A stretch of DNA of 64,000 nt from DASPLX01 sp035627375 (GTDB lineage Bacteria; Pseudomonadota; Gammaproteobacteria; Burkholderiales; Burkholderiaceae_D), in NCBI GenBank assembly GCA_035627375.1, contig DASPLX010000057.1:62001-126000 (forward strand). The letters are read 5' to 3'. The position numbers and the translations under genes are program-made. Below the pieces are notes generated by a model that ran no database searches, was not told the DNA's origin, and saw only the letters and a program-made list of their open reading frames with translations. Below, piece by piece: positions 8,503 to 17,369 of this stretch. Numbering within the stretch: position 1 is the stretch's first letter; the number at the start of each line of letters is the position of its first letter.

Positions 8503-9072
8503 ATGATCAAAGTCGCCATCGTCTACCATTCCGGCTACGGCCATACGAAGAAGCAGGCGGAAGCCGTGCATGCCGGCGCCCTCGCCGCCGATGCGCAAGC
8601 CGAGCTGATCGCCATCGACGCCGACGGCAACATCGCCGACGCGGCATGGAGCGCGCTCGGTGCCGCCGATGCCATCGTGTTCGGTTCGCCGACCTACATG
8701 GGCACGGTTTCCTGGCAGTTCAAGAAATTCGCCGACGCTTCTTCCAAGATCTGGTTCGGCCAGGGCTGGAAGAACAAGCTCGCCGCCGGCTTCACCAATT
8801 CGGCGTCGATGAATGGCGACAAGCTGTCGACGCTGCACTATTTCATGACCTTCGCCATGCAGCACGGCATGGTATGGGTCGGCACCGGCATGATGCCGGC
8901 CAACAAGAAAGAGGCGCAGCGCAACGATGTCAACTATCTGGGATCGTTCGCCGGCCTGATGGCGCAGAGTCCGTCGGATTCGTCGCCGGAAGAGGGGCCG
9001 CTGGCGGGTGACCTGGAAACGGCGCGCCTGTTCGGCAAGCGGGTGGCGGAGGCCGCGGCGCGTCGGCGATAA
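8503..9072 (+). CDS. Flavodoxin-fold NAD(P)H:quinone oxidoreductase-like protein (WrbA relative)
   Basis: A 189-residue FMN-binding flavodoxin-fold protein. The N-terminal phosphate-binding loop is VYHSGYGHTKKQAEAV, and the second FMN contact is FGSPTYMGTVSWQFK. WrbA-type proteins reduce quinones by two electrons using NAD(P)H. It shares an oxidative-stress neighbourhood with the pirin and DoxX genes and has a good AAGGAG site before its ATG. WrbA proper differs in details, so no symbol is given. Confidence 0.85.
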   Translation: MIKVAIVYHSGYGHTKKQAEAVHAGALAADAQAELIAIDADGNIADAAWSALGAADAIVFGSPTYMGTVSWQFKKFADASSKIWFGQGWKNKLAAGFTNSASMNGDKLSTLHYFMTFAMQHGMVWVGTGMMPANKKEAQRNDVNYLGSFAGLMAQSPSDSSPEEGPLAGDLETARLFGKRVAEAAARRR

Positions 9073-9079
9073 GCGTACG

Positions 9080-9109
9080 CCGGGCAAACCGCGTAACGGG
9101 TTTGCCCGG
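9080..9109. terminator. 11-bp perfect stem between convergent genes
   Basis: CCGGGCAAACC and GGTTTGCCCGG flank an 8-base loop, centred between the ends of the flavodoxin-like gene and the leftward GtrA gene. There is no run of T on either strand. It is probably a bidirectional terminator or an RNA-stabilising structure. Confidence 0.5.
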
Positions 9110-9120
9110 TGCGATACCGA

Positions 9121-9501
9121 TCAGGCGGGTTCGCGGCGCCGGAACACGTAGTACTTGTTCATCAGGTAGGAGAACGCCACATACACCACGCCCGCGATGA
9201 TTTGGCTCGCGCCTTCGTGCACCCCGAGCCGATACACCAGCGCCAGCAAGGCGAGGAAGTTCAACCCATAAGCCACGGCGAACACGGCCAGGAAGCGGGT
9301 TATCTCCGAACGGCGCTTCTGCGTGCTGTTGAAGGTGTAATGCCGATTCAGCAGATACGACACGACCAGCGCGACCGCGTAACCCACGATATTGCTCGCT
9401 TCCGGCGAGAGCCCCGCCAGGTACATGCAGCCGAAGATGACGCTGTAGCCGACGGCGGAATTCATGACGCCGACGAGGATGTAACGGAAGAACTGGTTCA
9501 T
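9121..9501 (-). CDS. GtrA family membrane protein (module 1)
   Basis: A 126-residue protein with four transmembrane segments, starting MNQFFRYILVGVMNSAVGYS and containing the family pattern LNRHYTFNS after TM3. GtrA proteins are thought to flip polyprenyl-phosphate sugars made by a GtrB-type GT2. The ATG overlaps the stop of the upstream methyltransferase as ATGA, and it is the last gene of a tightly coupled set GT-C/GT2/MT/GtrA. The longer open frame back to 9615 is read-through of the methyltransferase gene and was not used. Confidence 0.88.
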   Translation of the reverse strand: MNQFFRYILVGVMNSAVGYSVIFGCMYLAGLSPEASNIVGYAVALVVSYLLNRHYTFNSTQKRRSEITRFLAVFAVAYGLNFLALLALVYRLGVHEGASQIIAGVVYVAFSYLMNKYYVFRRREPA

Positions 9502-10256
9502 GCCGCGCGCACGACCTTGCCTTGCCGCGCCAGATAGGCGCGGCATTTGTCGATGTTCGGCCGGCTGCAGGAATAGAACTGGTACAGCGACAGCGCGTTG
9601 GCCACGCCGAAGCAAGCGCCGTCGACGTCGTCGAAGAAATACGCGAGCACCTCGCGGATCTCGCGCGCCTGGTTGACGTGCTCGTGCCGCATCAACTGGC
9701 CGTAGTCGAGGCCGTACTTCATGCGGAATTCGAGCCCTGTCGTCAGCTTCCAGCCCAGCGTCCAGAGCACGGTGCCTTCGCTGGGAATCGCCGTGCGCAG
9801 GGTGCCGCCGGGCGCCAGCAGTAGCGCGGCGCGCGCGACCACTTCCGGCAGGTTCAGGATATGCTCGAAGGTCGCCACCGACGTGATGCGATCGTAGCGC
9901 CGGTCGGCCGGCACCTCGGCGATGTCCGTATAGATCGAGCGGATCCGCGGCAGCTGCGGCGAACCGCTGTAGAGTTCCTTGAACGGCTCGATGATGTCGT
10001 AGATGCCGACATCCGGCTCGTATTGCAGCTGGTTGAGCGTGCCGGCGCCGATTTCCAGCGTCGATTTGCCCGACTGCGGACGCGCGGCGACATCGGCCGC
10101 CACTTTCTTGTGCATCCAGGCTTCGAGCCGTTGCGACAGCGAGGCCGCCGCCGTGCCGCCTTCGCGGTTCGACTTGTAGTGCGTGGCGTAGATTTCCTCG
10201 ATTTCCTTCGGCAAATGGGGCCGGACCTTGGGGAACTGGCTGAATGCTTCTGTCAT
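9498..10256 (-). CDS. SAM-dependent methyltransferase (module 1)
   Basis: A 252-residue class I methyltransferase with the SAM motif TLEIGAGTLNQL near residue 67 and a later TSVATFEHILNLPEVV. It overlaps both the GT2 gene upstream and the GtrA gene downstream by 4 bp. A methyltransferase inside a GtrA/GtrB cassette suggests methylation of a sugar or lipid-linked intermediate of the surface polysaccharide; the acceptor is inferred only from context. Confidence 0.82.
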   Translation of the reverse strand: MTEAFSQFPKVRPHLPKEIEEIYATHYKSNREGGTAAASLSQRLEAWMHKKVAADVAARPQSGKSTLEIGAGTLNQLQYEPDVGIYDIIEPFKELYSGSPQLPRIRSIYTDIAEVPADRRYDRITSVATFEHILNLPEVVARAALLLAPGGTLRTAIPSEGTVLWTLGWKLTTGLEFRMKYGLDYGQLMRHEHVNQAREIREVLAYFFDDVDGACFGVANALSLYQFYSCSRPNIDKCRAYLARQGKVVRAA

Positions 10257-11185
10257 GATCGGTCCTTTTTCGATAGTTTGACGAGATAGGCCGGGCGTCC
10301 TTTCACTTCATCGTAGAGGCGCGCGATGTAGTGGCCGATGATGCCCAGGCTGATGAGAATGGCGCCGCCGATCACGATGATCAGCAGGTTCACGGTCGTG
10401 AAACCGTCGATCGCCTTGCCTTCGAATTTGCGCAGGAGGCTGATGATGCCGATGATGCCGCCGAACGCGAGCGTCGCGAGGCCGAGCCACGACACCAGTT
10501 TCAGGGGCAGGCTCGAAAAGCTGGTGATGTTGTTGATCGCGTATTTCAGCAGCTTCAGCTTGCTCCAATGGCTGCCGCCGCCGTCGGAGCGTTCGGGAAC
10601 CGAGAACGGTATCTGGGCGCTCGGATAGCCGGCCCAGCCGATCAGGCCGCGGAAGAAGCGCTGTTTCTCGGGGAACGACAGATAGGCGTCGACGACGGAA
10701 CGGTCGAGCAGCTTGAAGTCGGAGTGGCCGTCGATATCGAGGCCGGCGAAGCGGCGGAACAAGGTATAGAAGCCGCGCGCGAACAAGCTGTCGCGCATGG
10801 CTTCGTTGCCGCGGTCCTGCTTCACGGCTTCGACCACCTGGAGTCCCTGCCGCCAGAACGCGATCATTTGCGGTATCAGTTGCGGCGGGTGCTGGAGATC
10901 GCCGTCCAGCACCACGGCGGCGGCGCCTCGCGCATGTTCCAGTCCGGCGAGGATCGCCGCTTCCTTGCCGAAATTGCGCGTGAACGATACGAGCCGGATG
11001 CGCGCATCCGATGCGGCGGCGCGCGCGATCTCGGACGCGGTAGCGTCGCGCGAGCCGTCGTCGACGGCGATCAGTTCGAGGTCGTACCCGTCGCCCTTGG
11101 CGGCGTCGAGTATGGCGCCCAGGTTATGAAAGATGATGGCTTCTTCGTTGTAAGCCGGAACGACGAGGCTGATGAGCGGCACCAC
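10253..11185 (-). CDS. GT2 polyprenyl-phosphate glycosyltransferase, GtrB/DPM1-like (module 1)
   Basis: A 310-residue GT2 enzyme. The N-terminal GT-A domain has SLVVPAYNEE, AVDDGSRD and VVLDGDLQHPP. Two C-terminal transmembrane helices follow at about 225-290, ending in IGHYIARLYDEVKGRP, the signature end of GtrB/ArnC-type synthases. It should transfer a sugar from a nucleotide donor to undecaprenyl phosphate on the cytoplasmic face, for flipping by GtrA and use by a GT-C enzyme in the periplasm. Confidence 0.9.
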   Translation of the reverse strand: MVPLISLVVPAYNEEAIIFHNLGAILDAAKGDGYDLELIAVDDGSRDATASEIARAAASDARIRLVSFTRNFGKEAAILAGLEHARGAAAVVLDGDLQHPPQLIPQMIAFWRQGLQVVEAVKQDRGNEAMRDSLFARGFYTLFRRFAGLDIDGHSDFKLLDRSVVDAYLSFPEKQRFFRGLIGWAGYPSAQIPFSVPERSDGGGSHWSKLKLLKYAINNITSFSSLPLKLVSWLGLATLAFGGIIGIISLLRKFEGKAIDGFTTVNLLIIVIGGAILISLGIIGHYIARLYDEVKGRPAYLVKLSKKDRS

Positions 11186-11206
11186 GGTGGTTTCCTTTGA
11201 TCGATT

Positions 11207-13426
11207 TCAAGACGTCTGTTTCGGATCGCCGCCGCACGGCTGCGAGTCGCCCGCAGTGGAACGGCGGAGGGAAAGTTCGAAATCCATGACGTAAAAATGC
11301 AATTGTCGCCGATCTCCCGGCGCATTCAAACGCGGCAGGTCGGTGGAGAACGTCAATGCCTGCCGTTCGTGCGGTTGCAGGCGCAGCGGAATGCGGACGG
11401 TTTGCGGCGTGCCCGAGACAGCGAAGGACAGCGGAGCGCCCGTTCCCTCGAAGCGCACCTCGCCGCTGTTCGGGGAGGCGAGCACGAAGGTCGCGCAGCC
11501 GAGCAGCGTATGTTCGCCCACATTGCCGATGTCGAGCCGGGCGCGATTCTTCGCCCAGCGGAAACGGCGTCCTTCCGGATTCCGCTCTTCGTCGTAAAAG
11601 CCTCTTTTCCATTCGATCAAGGCGTCGTTGTCCAGCAATGCCGTCGCTTGCCGCAGGAACTCCGCGTCGCCCAGCGCCGCCTTCAGCCCCGATGCCGCGG
11701 CCCGGACATCGAGCACCGCATAGCGGTGGCTGCCGATATCGATCGGCTTCACGTCGCCGACGGCCAGGCCGGCGATCAATGCGTTGCCTTGATCGGGATA
11801 AGCCTTGCGGTCGATCCAGATGGCATCGAATCCGGACAATGCCGCCGCCTTCACCAACTCGGCTCCTTGCAGGCTGCCCAGCTTGCTTTGCCAGGCGCGA
11901 TGCTGCTGCGACAGCGAAGGCCAGCTCCACTTGAGATGCGTCGACCAGAGGTAGGCGCGGCCATGATCGTAGGATGCCATGTCGCCGAATTGATAGAGCG
12001 GCGGAAAGCCCGTCAGCGGCAACTGGAGCACGGAGGCGCCGCGCGGCAGCTGCCGCTCCAGCCGTTCCACCGCGCCGCGCTCCAGCGCGGCGTTTTGCAG
12101 ATTGGCTTCGCGATGCCATAGCATGGGAACGCGATCGAGCAATTGGTCATACAGGCTGAACATGACCAAGCCGCCGACCGCGATCCAGGCCGCGATCCGT
12201 CGCCGGCCGGACATGCCGGCCAGTTTCTCTTGAATCCAGAATCCCGCGGCCGCGCTGGCGAAGAACGACAGATAGACCGAATAGCGGTTGTAGGCGCGAA
12301 TATCCGGCACGGTCAGGACATTGATGACGGCGCCCAGGCCGCCGACGGTGATCACGAGAAAAGTCAGAAGGCCCAGGCCGCAGGCCGCATCCTTCGCGGG
12401 ATACATGCCCGGGCGCTCCTCGCGGCGAACCAGCGACAGGAACAGCAGCAGCAGGCCGAAGGCGCCATACAGGCCGAGGCGCGCCGTTTGATTCTCATTC
12501 TCCTGGGGAAAGCCGGCGGCGCTGTCGCGACGCACGATCCGGGCCAAGGGCTCGACCGGATTATTAATATGAGGCAATAGCATGCGCCGCAATTTCGCAC
12601 CGTAGATTTCCGCCTCGGCAGCCGATTTGTATGCCATCTCGACCGGCTTGCCGACCTCGCGCCAGGTTTGGAAGGCCGGCGCCAGGTTGATCGCGGTGCA
12701 GATGCCGACCAGCGCGATGGCGGCGGCCGGAAGCTTGAGCGTGCGAATATCGCCGCGTCGCCAGCCGATCACCGCCGCCATGCCGAACAGCAGCACGGCG
12801 AAGAAGCTGTAATACACATAGTCGAAACCTTGAGCGGCGCACGCCAGCAGGCCGATCGCGACCGCCTGCTTGCGATTGCGGATGCCTTCGCCGCGGGTGG
12901 CGATGACGATCGCGAGCAGGCAGAGCAAGGGCACCAGGTAGTAGGCCAGGTTGAGATGATGCACGTTGCGGATCATGGCGAACGGCAGGAAGGCATAGAG
13001 CAGGCCCGTCGCGAACGATAGCGCGGCGGACAAGCGGATCTGGTAGGCCGCATACGCCGCGCTCCATGCGCTGAAAACGAAGGTCAGCAGCCAGAAACCG
13101 TTGGCCAGCATGCCGGCCTCCCGGGTGCCGAGCGACATGAGCTTCATGATCGCCCAGTCGAAGCTCGTCATGAGCGGGAAAGCCGCGCCCGGATAGCCGT
13201 AGGGCGCCGACAACTGCGAGATGGCATTCGGCCAGCCGTCCTGCACCAGGCCCTTGATGTACATCGTCGTGACGACGCTGTCCGCTTCCGCGTGAGTGAA
13301 CGGCACGCGCAAATCGTAACCGGAGAGATGAAACGCCCGGAACAGGATGAGGCAGACGACGACGGCGAGACAAGCGGCGAACGCCAGAGAGGGCAGGGGA
13401 AGCTTGGATTGACGTGGAGTTCTCAT
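11207..13426 (-). CDS. Large multi-spanning membrane protein, GT-C glycosyltransferase-like (module 1)
   Basis: A 739-residue inner-membrane protein. The first ~440 residues hold about ten hydrophobic helices, followed by a soluble C-terminal region of roughly 300 residues. A conserved-looking loop after TM1 carries acidic residues (FTHAEADSVVT), as in GT-C enzymes that use polyprenyl-phosphate sugars. Position beside GtrA, GtrB and a methyltransferase suggests it is the GtrC-like transferase acting at the periplasmic side. Sequence alone does not fix the sugar or acceptor. The 21-bp gap to the next gene supports cotranscription. Confidence 0.7.
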   Translation of the reverse strand: MRTPRQSKLPLPSLAFAACLAVVVCLILFRAFHLSGYDLRVPFTHAEADSVVTTMYIKGLVQDGWPNAISQLSAPYGYPGAAFPLMTSFDWAIMKLMSLGTREAGMLANGFWLLTFVFSAWSAAYAAYQIRLSAALSFATGLLYAFLPFAMIRNVHHLNLAYYLVPLLCLLAIVIATRGEGIRNRKQAVAIGLLACAAQGFDYVYYSFFAVLLFGMAAVIGWRRGDIRTLKLPAAAIALVGICTAINLAPAFQTWREVGKPVEMAYKSAAEAEIYGAKLRRMLLPHINNPVEPLARIVRRDSAAGFPQENENQTARLGLYGAFGLLLLFLSLVRREERPGMYPAKDAACGLGLLTFLVITVGGLGAVINVLTVPDIRAYNRYSVYLSFFASAAAGFWIQEKLAGMSGRRRIAAWIAVGGLVMFSLYDQLLDRVPMLWHREANLQNAALERGAVERLERQLPRGASVLQLPLTGFPPLYQFGDMASYDHGRAYLWSTHLKWSWPSLSQQHRAWQSKLGSLQGAELVKAAALSGFDAIWIDRKAYPDQGNALIAGLAVGDVKPIDIGSHRYAVLDVRAAASGLKAALGDAEFLRQATALLDNDALIEWKRGFYDEERNPEGRRFRWAKNRARLDIGNVGEHTLLGCATFVLASPNSGEVRFEGTGAPLSFAVSGTPQTVRIPLRLQPHERQALTFSTDLPRLNAPGDRRQLHFYVMDFELSLRRSTAGDSQPCGGDPKQTS

Positions 13427-13563
13427 GCGTTCGGAGGAAGAGGCTTTCGTTGCCGCGCGCCGATCATGCCGAAGGGCAACGCAGTAGGAATATCGTAAAA
13501 AGAATGAATTCTAACTATTTTCGAGGGAGGCTCTTGATCAAGGGTGATTAGTCACCACCCGAT

Positions 13564-15240
13564 TCAACGATTCGGCTTGCGCGCCCGGCATATCCTGAAA
13601 CCTTGGTCGACGCTGGAAGCGAAGTCGCGGCAACTTTCACGATCGAGTTCCAGCCGCAGTTCCGGCACCAGGTTCATCCGCGCGGCGGCGTCGAGCCGCA
13701 CCATGACATGGATCGCACCCGCATGCGCATCGATCCTGCGCGTGATTTCCTGCCAGAGGCGAAAGGCGCGCGCGTTCCACAGGTCGTCGGTGATGCCGAT
13801 GAAGCGGACGCCGGGATTCACTGCCTCCAGGCTCGGCGCGACATAAGCCTGCGGCGGTCCGAGCAGGATCACGAGGCCGCCTGGCGCCAGTTTCACCGGT
13901 TCGATGCGCAGCACGGCATCGCCGTAGCGAACCCTGCCCCAGCGCGGATAGTGGGTCAATGCCGCGCTGCCGACGAGCAGGATCAGCATGCCGGCGATCA
14001 GATTTCTCTCGACGGATGCCCGCGACAGGCGCCGGCCGGCGACGACTATGGCGATGCCCATCGCCGGACCGAGCAGCGCTTCGATGGCGACCGCGTAGCG
14101 GAAGATCGACGACACCGCCAGCCAAGTGACATACCCGGCCGTGACGAACGCGAGAACGAAGACGCAGGAACGCGGCATGCGGCGATCCGCGAGGGCGTCG
14201 GGTTCCTTTCTGCGCGCGAATGCCGCGAGCGCGCATGCCGTCGCCAGCACGACGAAGGCGATCGCGAAACGCGGATCGGCGAATAGCGGTTCGGTGACCA
14301 CGCCGGCGTTCGGCCGCATCCAATGGAATGGGTAGAACAGCGCCTGCGTTAGCGAGCGCGGCTTGAATTGGTGGTCCAGCCCGCCGCCGCTTCCTAACCA
14401 TGCTGTGCCGAACAGGTTTTCGAGAAAGGGGAACATCGGGTTGCCCGTTTGCGCATGGAGATGCCATGCCCACCAGCCGTAGGAAATGCAGAATCCGGCG
14501 CCCCAGGCAAACGAGAACGCGGCGGCGGCCTCGACAGCCCGGCGCGGATTCCGGAGCGCGCAGGCCAGCGCGATCACTGCCGCCGGCGCATAAAGAACGG
14601 CGGTCAGTTTCAGCCCGGCGGCCAGGCCGAAGAGGCCGCCTGCCGCCAGCGACAGACGGATCGGAAAGGATCGTTCGGGAATGCTGGCGCCGGATCGCAA
14701 ACCCGTCAGCAGCAATGCGACGCCCGCGATCAGCAAGGCGGCCACCGGAATCTCGTTGAACGTGGCGCCGACCTGCGGCAGGGTGGCCGCGCCCGTCAAT
14801 CCGAAGGCGGCAAGGAGAGCAGCGCCGGGCAGCCGCGCGGCAGGTCGGACGGCGAGATCTTCCAGTACGGCATGGGCGCACCGGAGCGTGCAAAAGGCCA
14901 GCACGCCGTAGGGCAGGCCCATCAGGAAGGCGACGGCGCGCGGCTTGTCCGGCAGCCATTCGAAGGCGAGCAGGTAATACGGGAGATCCAACAGGGGATT
15001 GAGGTAAGACTGGATGCCGGCGGCGAACAGGTCGACGTTCCAGCGCCGATGCAGCAGCGCCCACGCGTTGTAGACGTGGTAATTCATCCAATCCCAATTG
15101 GCATCCTGTCCCAACTTCATGGAGACCAATCCGGCCGCGACGAGGCTGGCCGCCAGCAGCCGGCGCCATGTTTTCGCGTCCGTTCTGTCGCCTTGGATCG
15201 CCAACGCTCGGATCTTCGCCATTGTTCCCGGTGCAATCAT
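13564..15240 (-). CDS. GT-C-type integral membrane glycosyltransferase (module 2)
   Basis: A 558-residue polytopic protein with about ten to twelve transmembrane helices and a short soluble C-terminus. The N-terminal loop GQDANWDWMNYHVYNAWALL carries the acidic and aromatic residues expected of a GT-C active site, and NPLLDLPYYLLAFEW follows. It begins 12 bp after a methyltransferase gene. Together with the GtrA and GT2 genes just upstream it forms a second cassette like the one at 9.1-13.4 kb. Donor and acceptor are unknown. Confidence 0.72.
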   Translation of the reverse strand: MIAPGTMAKIRALAIQGDRTDAKTWRRLLAASLVAAGLVSMKLGQDANWDWMNYHVYNAWALLHRRWNVDLFAAGIQSYLNPLLDLPYYLLAFEWLPDKPRAVAFLMGLPYGVLAFCTLRCAHAVLEDLAVRPAARLPGAALLAAFGLTGAATLPQVGATFNEIPVAALLIAGVALLLTGLRSGASIPERSFPIRLSLAAGGLFGLAAGLKLTAVLYAPAAVIALACALRNPRRAVEAAAAFSFAWGAGFCISYGWWAWHLHAQTGNPMFPFLENLFGTAWLGSGGGLDHQFKPRSLTQALFYPFHWMRPNAGVVTEPLFADPRFAIAFVVLATACALAAFARRKEPDALADRRMPRSCVFVLAFVTAGYVTWLAVSSIFRYAVAIEALLGPAMGIAIVVAGRRLSRASVERNLIAGMLILLVGSAALTHYPRWGRVRYGDAVLRIEPVKLAPGGLVILLGPPQAYVAPSLEAVNPGVRFIGITDDLWNARAFRLWQEITRRIDAHAGAIHVMVRLDAAARMNLVPELRLELDRESCRDFASSVDQGFRICRARKPNR

Positions 15241-15252
15241 CGCGTGTCTTTT

Positions 15253-15933
15253 CTAGCGCCGGGCGACGGCGACGACATTCTTTCCGAAGAACGGCGAAAA
15301 CAGGAAGTCGCAGAGCCGGCTCAAGGGAAACACGATGCGGTCGTAAAGGATCAACGCCTTGCGGTTCAGCGTGCCGGAATCGCCGCCGGCGAAGCGGAAG
15401 ACCAGCGAGGCGAAGAAGCCGATCGAATCGGCATAGCGCGCCGTGGTGACATGAAATCCGGCTTGCCGCAGCTTGCCCGTCAGTTCGCGCCGGGTGTAGC
15501 GGCGGAAATGGCCGACCTTGCGGTCCATGCTGGAGTAGAGAACCTGGAAGGCGGGCACGTAGACCAGCAGCTTGCCGTCGGGCTTCAATTTGGCGCGCAG
15601 TTCGCGCAGCGCGGCGCCGTCGTCCTCGATATGCTCGAGCACGTTGAGCGTGTAGAGGTAATCGACGCTGTCGTCTTGCAGCGCCGCCAGCGAAGCGGAC
15701 ACCGGCAGGCCGGCGGCGGAGATCACGGCGGCCTGGGCGGCGTCGGGCTCGATGCAATGGACACGGTATCCGTTGTCGCGCAGTTCGCGCGCGAAGGTGC
15801 CGATGCCGGAGCCGAAATCGACGATGGCGTCGGTGCGCCGTGCATGGCGCCGGATCAGCGACAACAGGAAGCGGTTGTAATTGACCGCTTCGGCCATCAC
15901 TTCGAGATTGTCGGTACCGGTGTAATTCGACAC
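15253..15933 (-). CDS. Class I SAM-dependent methyltransferase (module 2)
   Basis: About 226 residues, starting VSNYTGTDNLEVMAEAVNYN and containing the SAM motif IVDFGSGIGTFA and YTLNVLEHIEDD. The most family-like start is GTG at 15933, one base after the GtrA stop; GTG at 15942 is an alternative overlapping that stop. The longer frame to 16041 only reads back through GtrA. It is likely to act on a sugar or polyprenol-linked intermediate of the same pathway. Confidence 0.82.
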   Translation of the reverse strand: MSNYTGTDNLEVMAEAVNYNRFLLSLIRRHARRTDAIVDFGSGIGTFARELRDNGYRVHCIEPDAAQAAVISAAGLPVSASLAALQDDSVDYLYTLNVLEHIEDDGAALRELRAKLKPDGKLLVYVPAFQVLYSSMDRKVGHFRRYTRRELTGKLRQAGFHVTTARYADSIGFFASLVFRFAGGDSGTLNRKALILYDRIVFPLSRLCDFLFSPFFGKNVVAVARR

Positions 15934-15934
15934 G

Positions 15935-16354
15935 TCAGCCACCCGTGGAGGTTGGTTTGAAGACCCAGAAACGCGCGCCGGAATAATTGAGGGCCAGGCC
16001 GAACACGGCGCCGACGGCAAGCGGAACGACCGGGATCGCATGCAAGGACGGGTAGGCCCGGATCAGCGCGGAAAAGACGCCGAGATTGAGCAGCGCGCCG
16101 CCGGTCTGCACCAGCAGGTAACGCCCATATTCGCGGCCTTTGGGTGTGGCCCCGGCCGTTTCCATCTTGAACACCAGGCGCCGATTCAAGAGCCAGGTCG
16201 CGACCGTGGCAATGGAGAACGAGATGCCGCGCGACACATAGATATCGATGCCGAATCGCTGCGACAATAGCGTCAGGATGCCGCCGTCGACGGCGAAGCC
16301 GAACCCGCCGACCACGCCGAAGGCGAACAGCCGCGCGAGCTCAAGCCGTTTCAT
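15935..16354 (-). CDS. GtrA family membrane protein (module 2)
   Basis: A 139-residue protein with four transmembrane segments and the GtrA hallmarks FGVVGGFGFAVDGGI near the N-terminus, WLLNRRLVFK after TM2-3, and NYSGARFWVF at the end. It is a candidate flippase for the lipid-linked sugar made by the GT2 gene whose 3' end it overlaps by 14 bp. It is only loosely similar to the GtrA at 9121-9501, so the two modules are probably not a recent duplication. Confidence 0.88.
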   Translation of the reverse strand: MKRLELARLFAFGVVGGFGFAVDGGILTLLSQRFGIDIYVSRGISFSIATVATWLLNRRLVFKMETAGATPKGREYGRYLLVQTGGALLNLGVFSALIRAYPSLHAIPVVPLAVGAVFGLALNYSGARFWVFKPTSTGG

Positions 16355-17369
16355 CGCGTCCGCGATCCGCGTGCCGATGGGCGTCCGCGAGCAGTTGCCG
16401 TTCGTATTCGAACCGTTGCTGATGCGCGAGCGAATCGAGGATCAGGCCGATGCCGAGCGACATCATCGCCACGATCTCCAATGCCGACGCCAGGATCGCG
16501 AGCGGCACGTGATGGATGTAGCGCTCGCGGATCCAGTCCTCGAAGACCGGAATGGCGGCCACGCCGCCGGCCACGGCGAACGCCATCGCCAAGCCGAGGA
16601 AGAAGGCCAGCGGCCGGTAATAGCGCAGGATCTGGGCGATCGTGAAGATCACCTTGGCGCCGTCCGACAGCGTGTTCAGCTTGGAAAACGAGCCGGGCGG
16701 CCGGTCGCGGTATTCGACCGGCAGCTCGACGATGCGGAAGCGCCGGTGCAGCGCATGCAGCGTCATGTCGGTCTCGATCTGGAATCCTTCCACCAGGATC
16801 GGATAGGTCTTGACGAATTGCCGGTTGAAGGCCCGGTAGCCGCTCATGATGTCGACCAGCCTGGCATTGAACAGGCGGTTGATCATGGCCTGCACCAGGC
16901 GGTTGCCGAAGCCGTGCAGGGCGCGCTTGTTCTCCTGTGCGTAGTGGCCGTTGGAATGCCGGTCGCCGACGACCATGTCGGCCTCGCCTTCGACGATCGG
17001 CCGGATCAGGTCGCGCGCGCGGGCGGCGGGATAGGTCATGTCCGCGTCCGCCAGCAGATACACATCGGCGTCGATATCCATGAAGGCCCGCCGCAAGGCA
17101 TTGCCCTTGCCCTGGCGTCTTTCGTTGATGACCGCGCCGGGGCAGCGCAACTCGGCCAGCGTGGCGCGGGCGATGCTTTCGGTGGCGTCGGAGGAATTGT
17201 TGTTGATGACGAAAATCCGCGCCAGCGGCAGCGCGGCGTGGAAGGCTGCGATCGTATCGGCGATGGTCTGCTCTTCATTGTAGGCGGGCAGGATCACGGC
17301 GACGTCCGGCTGGTCAGGCGCTTCCGGCGCGGTCCGCGCGTGCGATCCGCTTTCCACGGCTGCTCTCAT
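16341..17369 (-). CDS. GT2 glycosyltransferase, polyprenyl-phosphate type (module 2)
   Basis: A 342-residue GT2 protein: VAVILPAYNEEQTIADT, VINNNSSD, LLADADMTYP (DxD-like) and VEGFQIETDMTLHAL. Two transmembrane helices are near the C-terminus (FFLGLAMAFAVAGGVAAI and LAILASALEIVAMMSLGIGL). MRAAVESGS at 17369 is chosen because it overlaps the preceding stop as ATGA; the longer frame reads through that gene. It probably loads a sugar onto undecaprenyl phosphate for GtrA and the GT-C enzyme of this module. Confidence 0.88.
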   Translation of the reverse strand: MRAAVESGSHARTAPEAPDQPDVAVILPAYNEEQTIADTIAAFHAALPLARIFVINNNSSDATESIARATLAELRCPGAVINERRQGKGNALRRAFMDIDADVYLLADADMTYPAARARDLIRPIVEGEADMVVGDRHSNGHYAQENKRALHGFGNRLVQAMINRLFNARLVDIMSGYRAFNRQFVKTYPILVEGFQIETDMTLHALHRRFRIVELPVEYRDRPPGSFSKLNTLSDGAKVIFTIAQILRYYRPLAFFLGLAMAFAVAGGVAAIPVFEDWIRERYIHHVPLAILASALEIVAMMSLGIGLILDSLAHQQRFEYERQLLADAHRHADRGRDETA

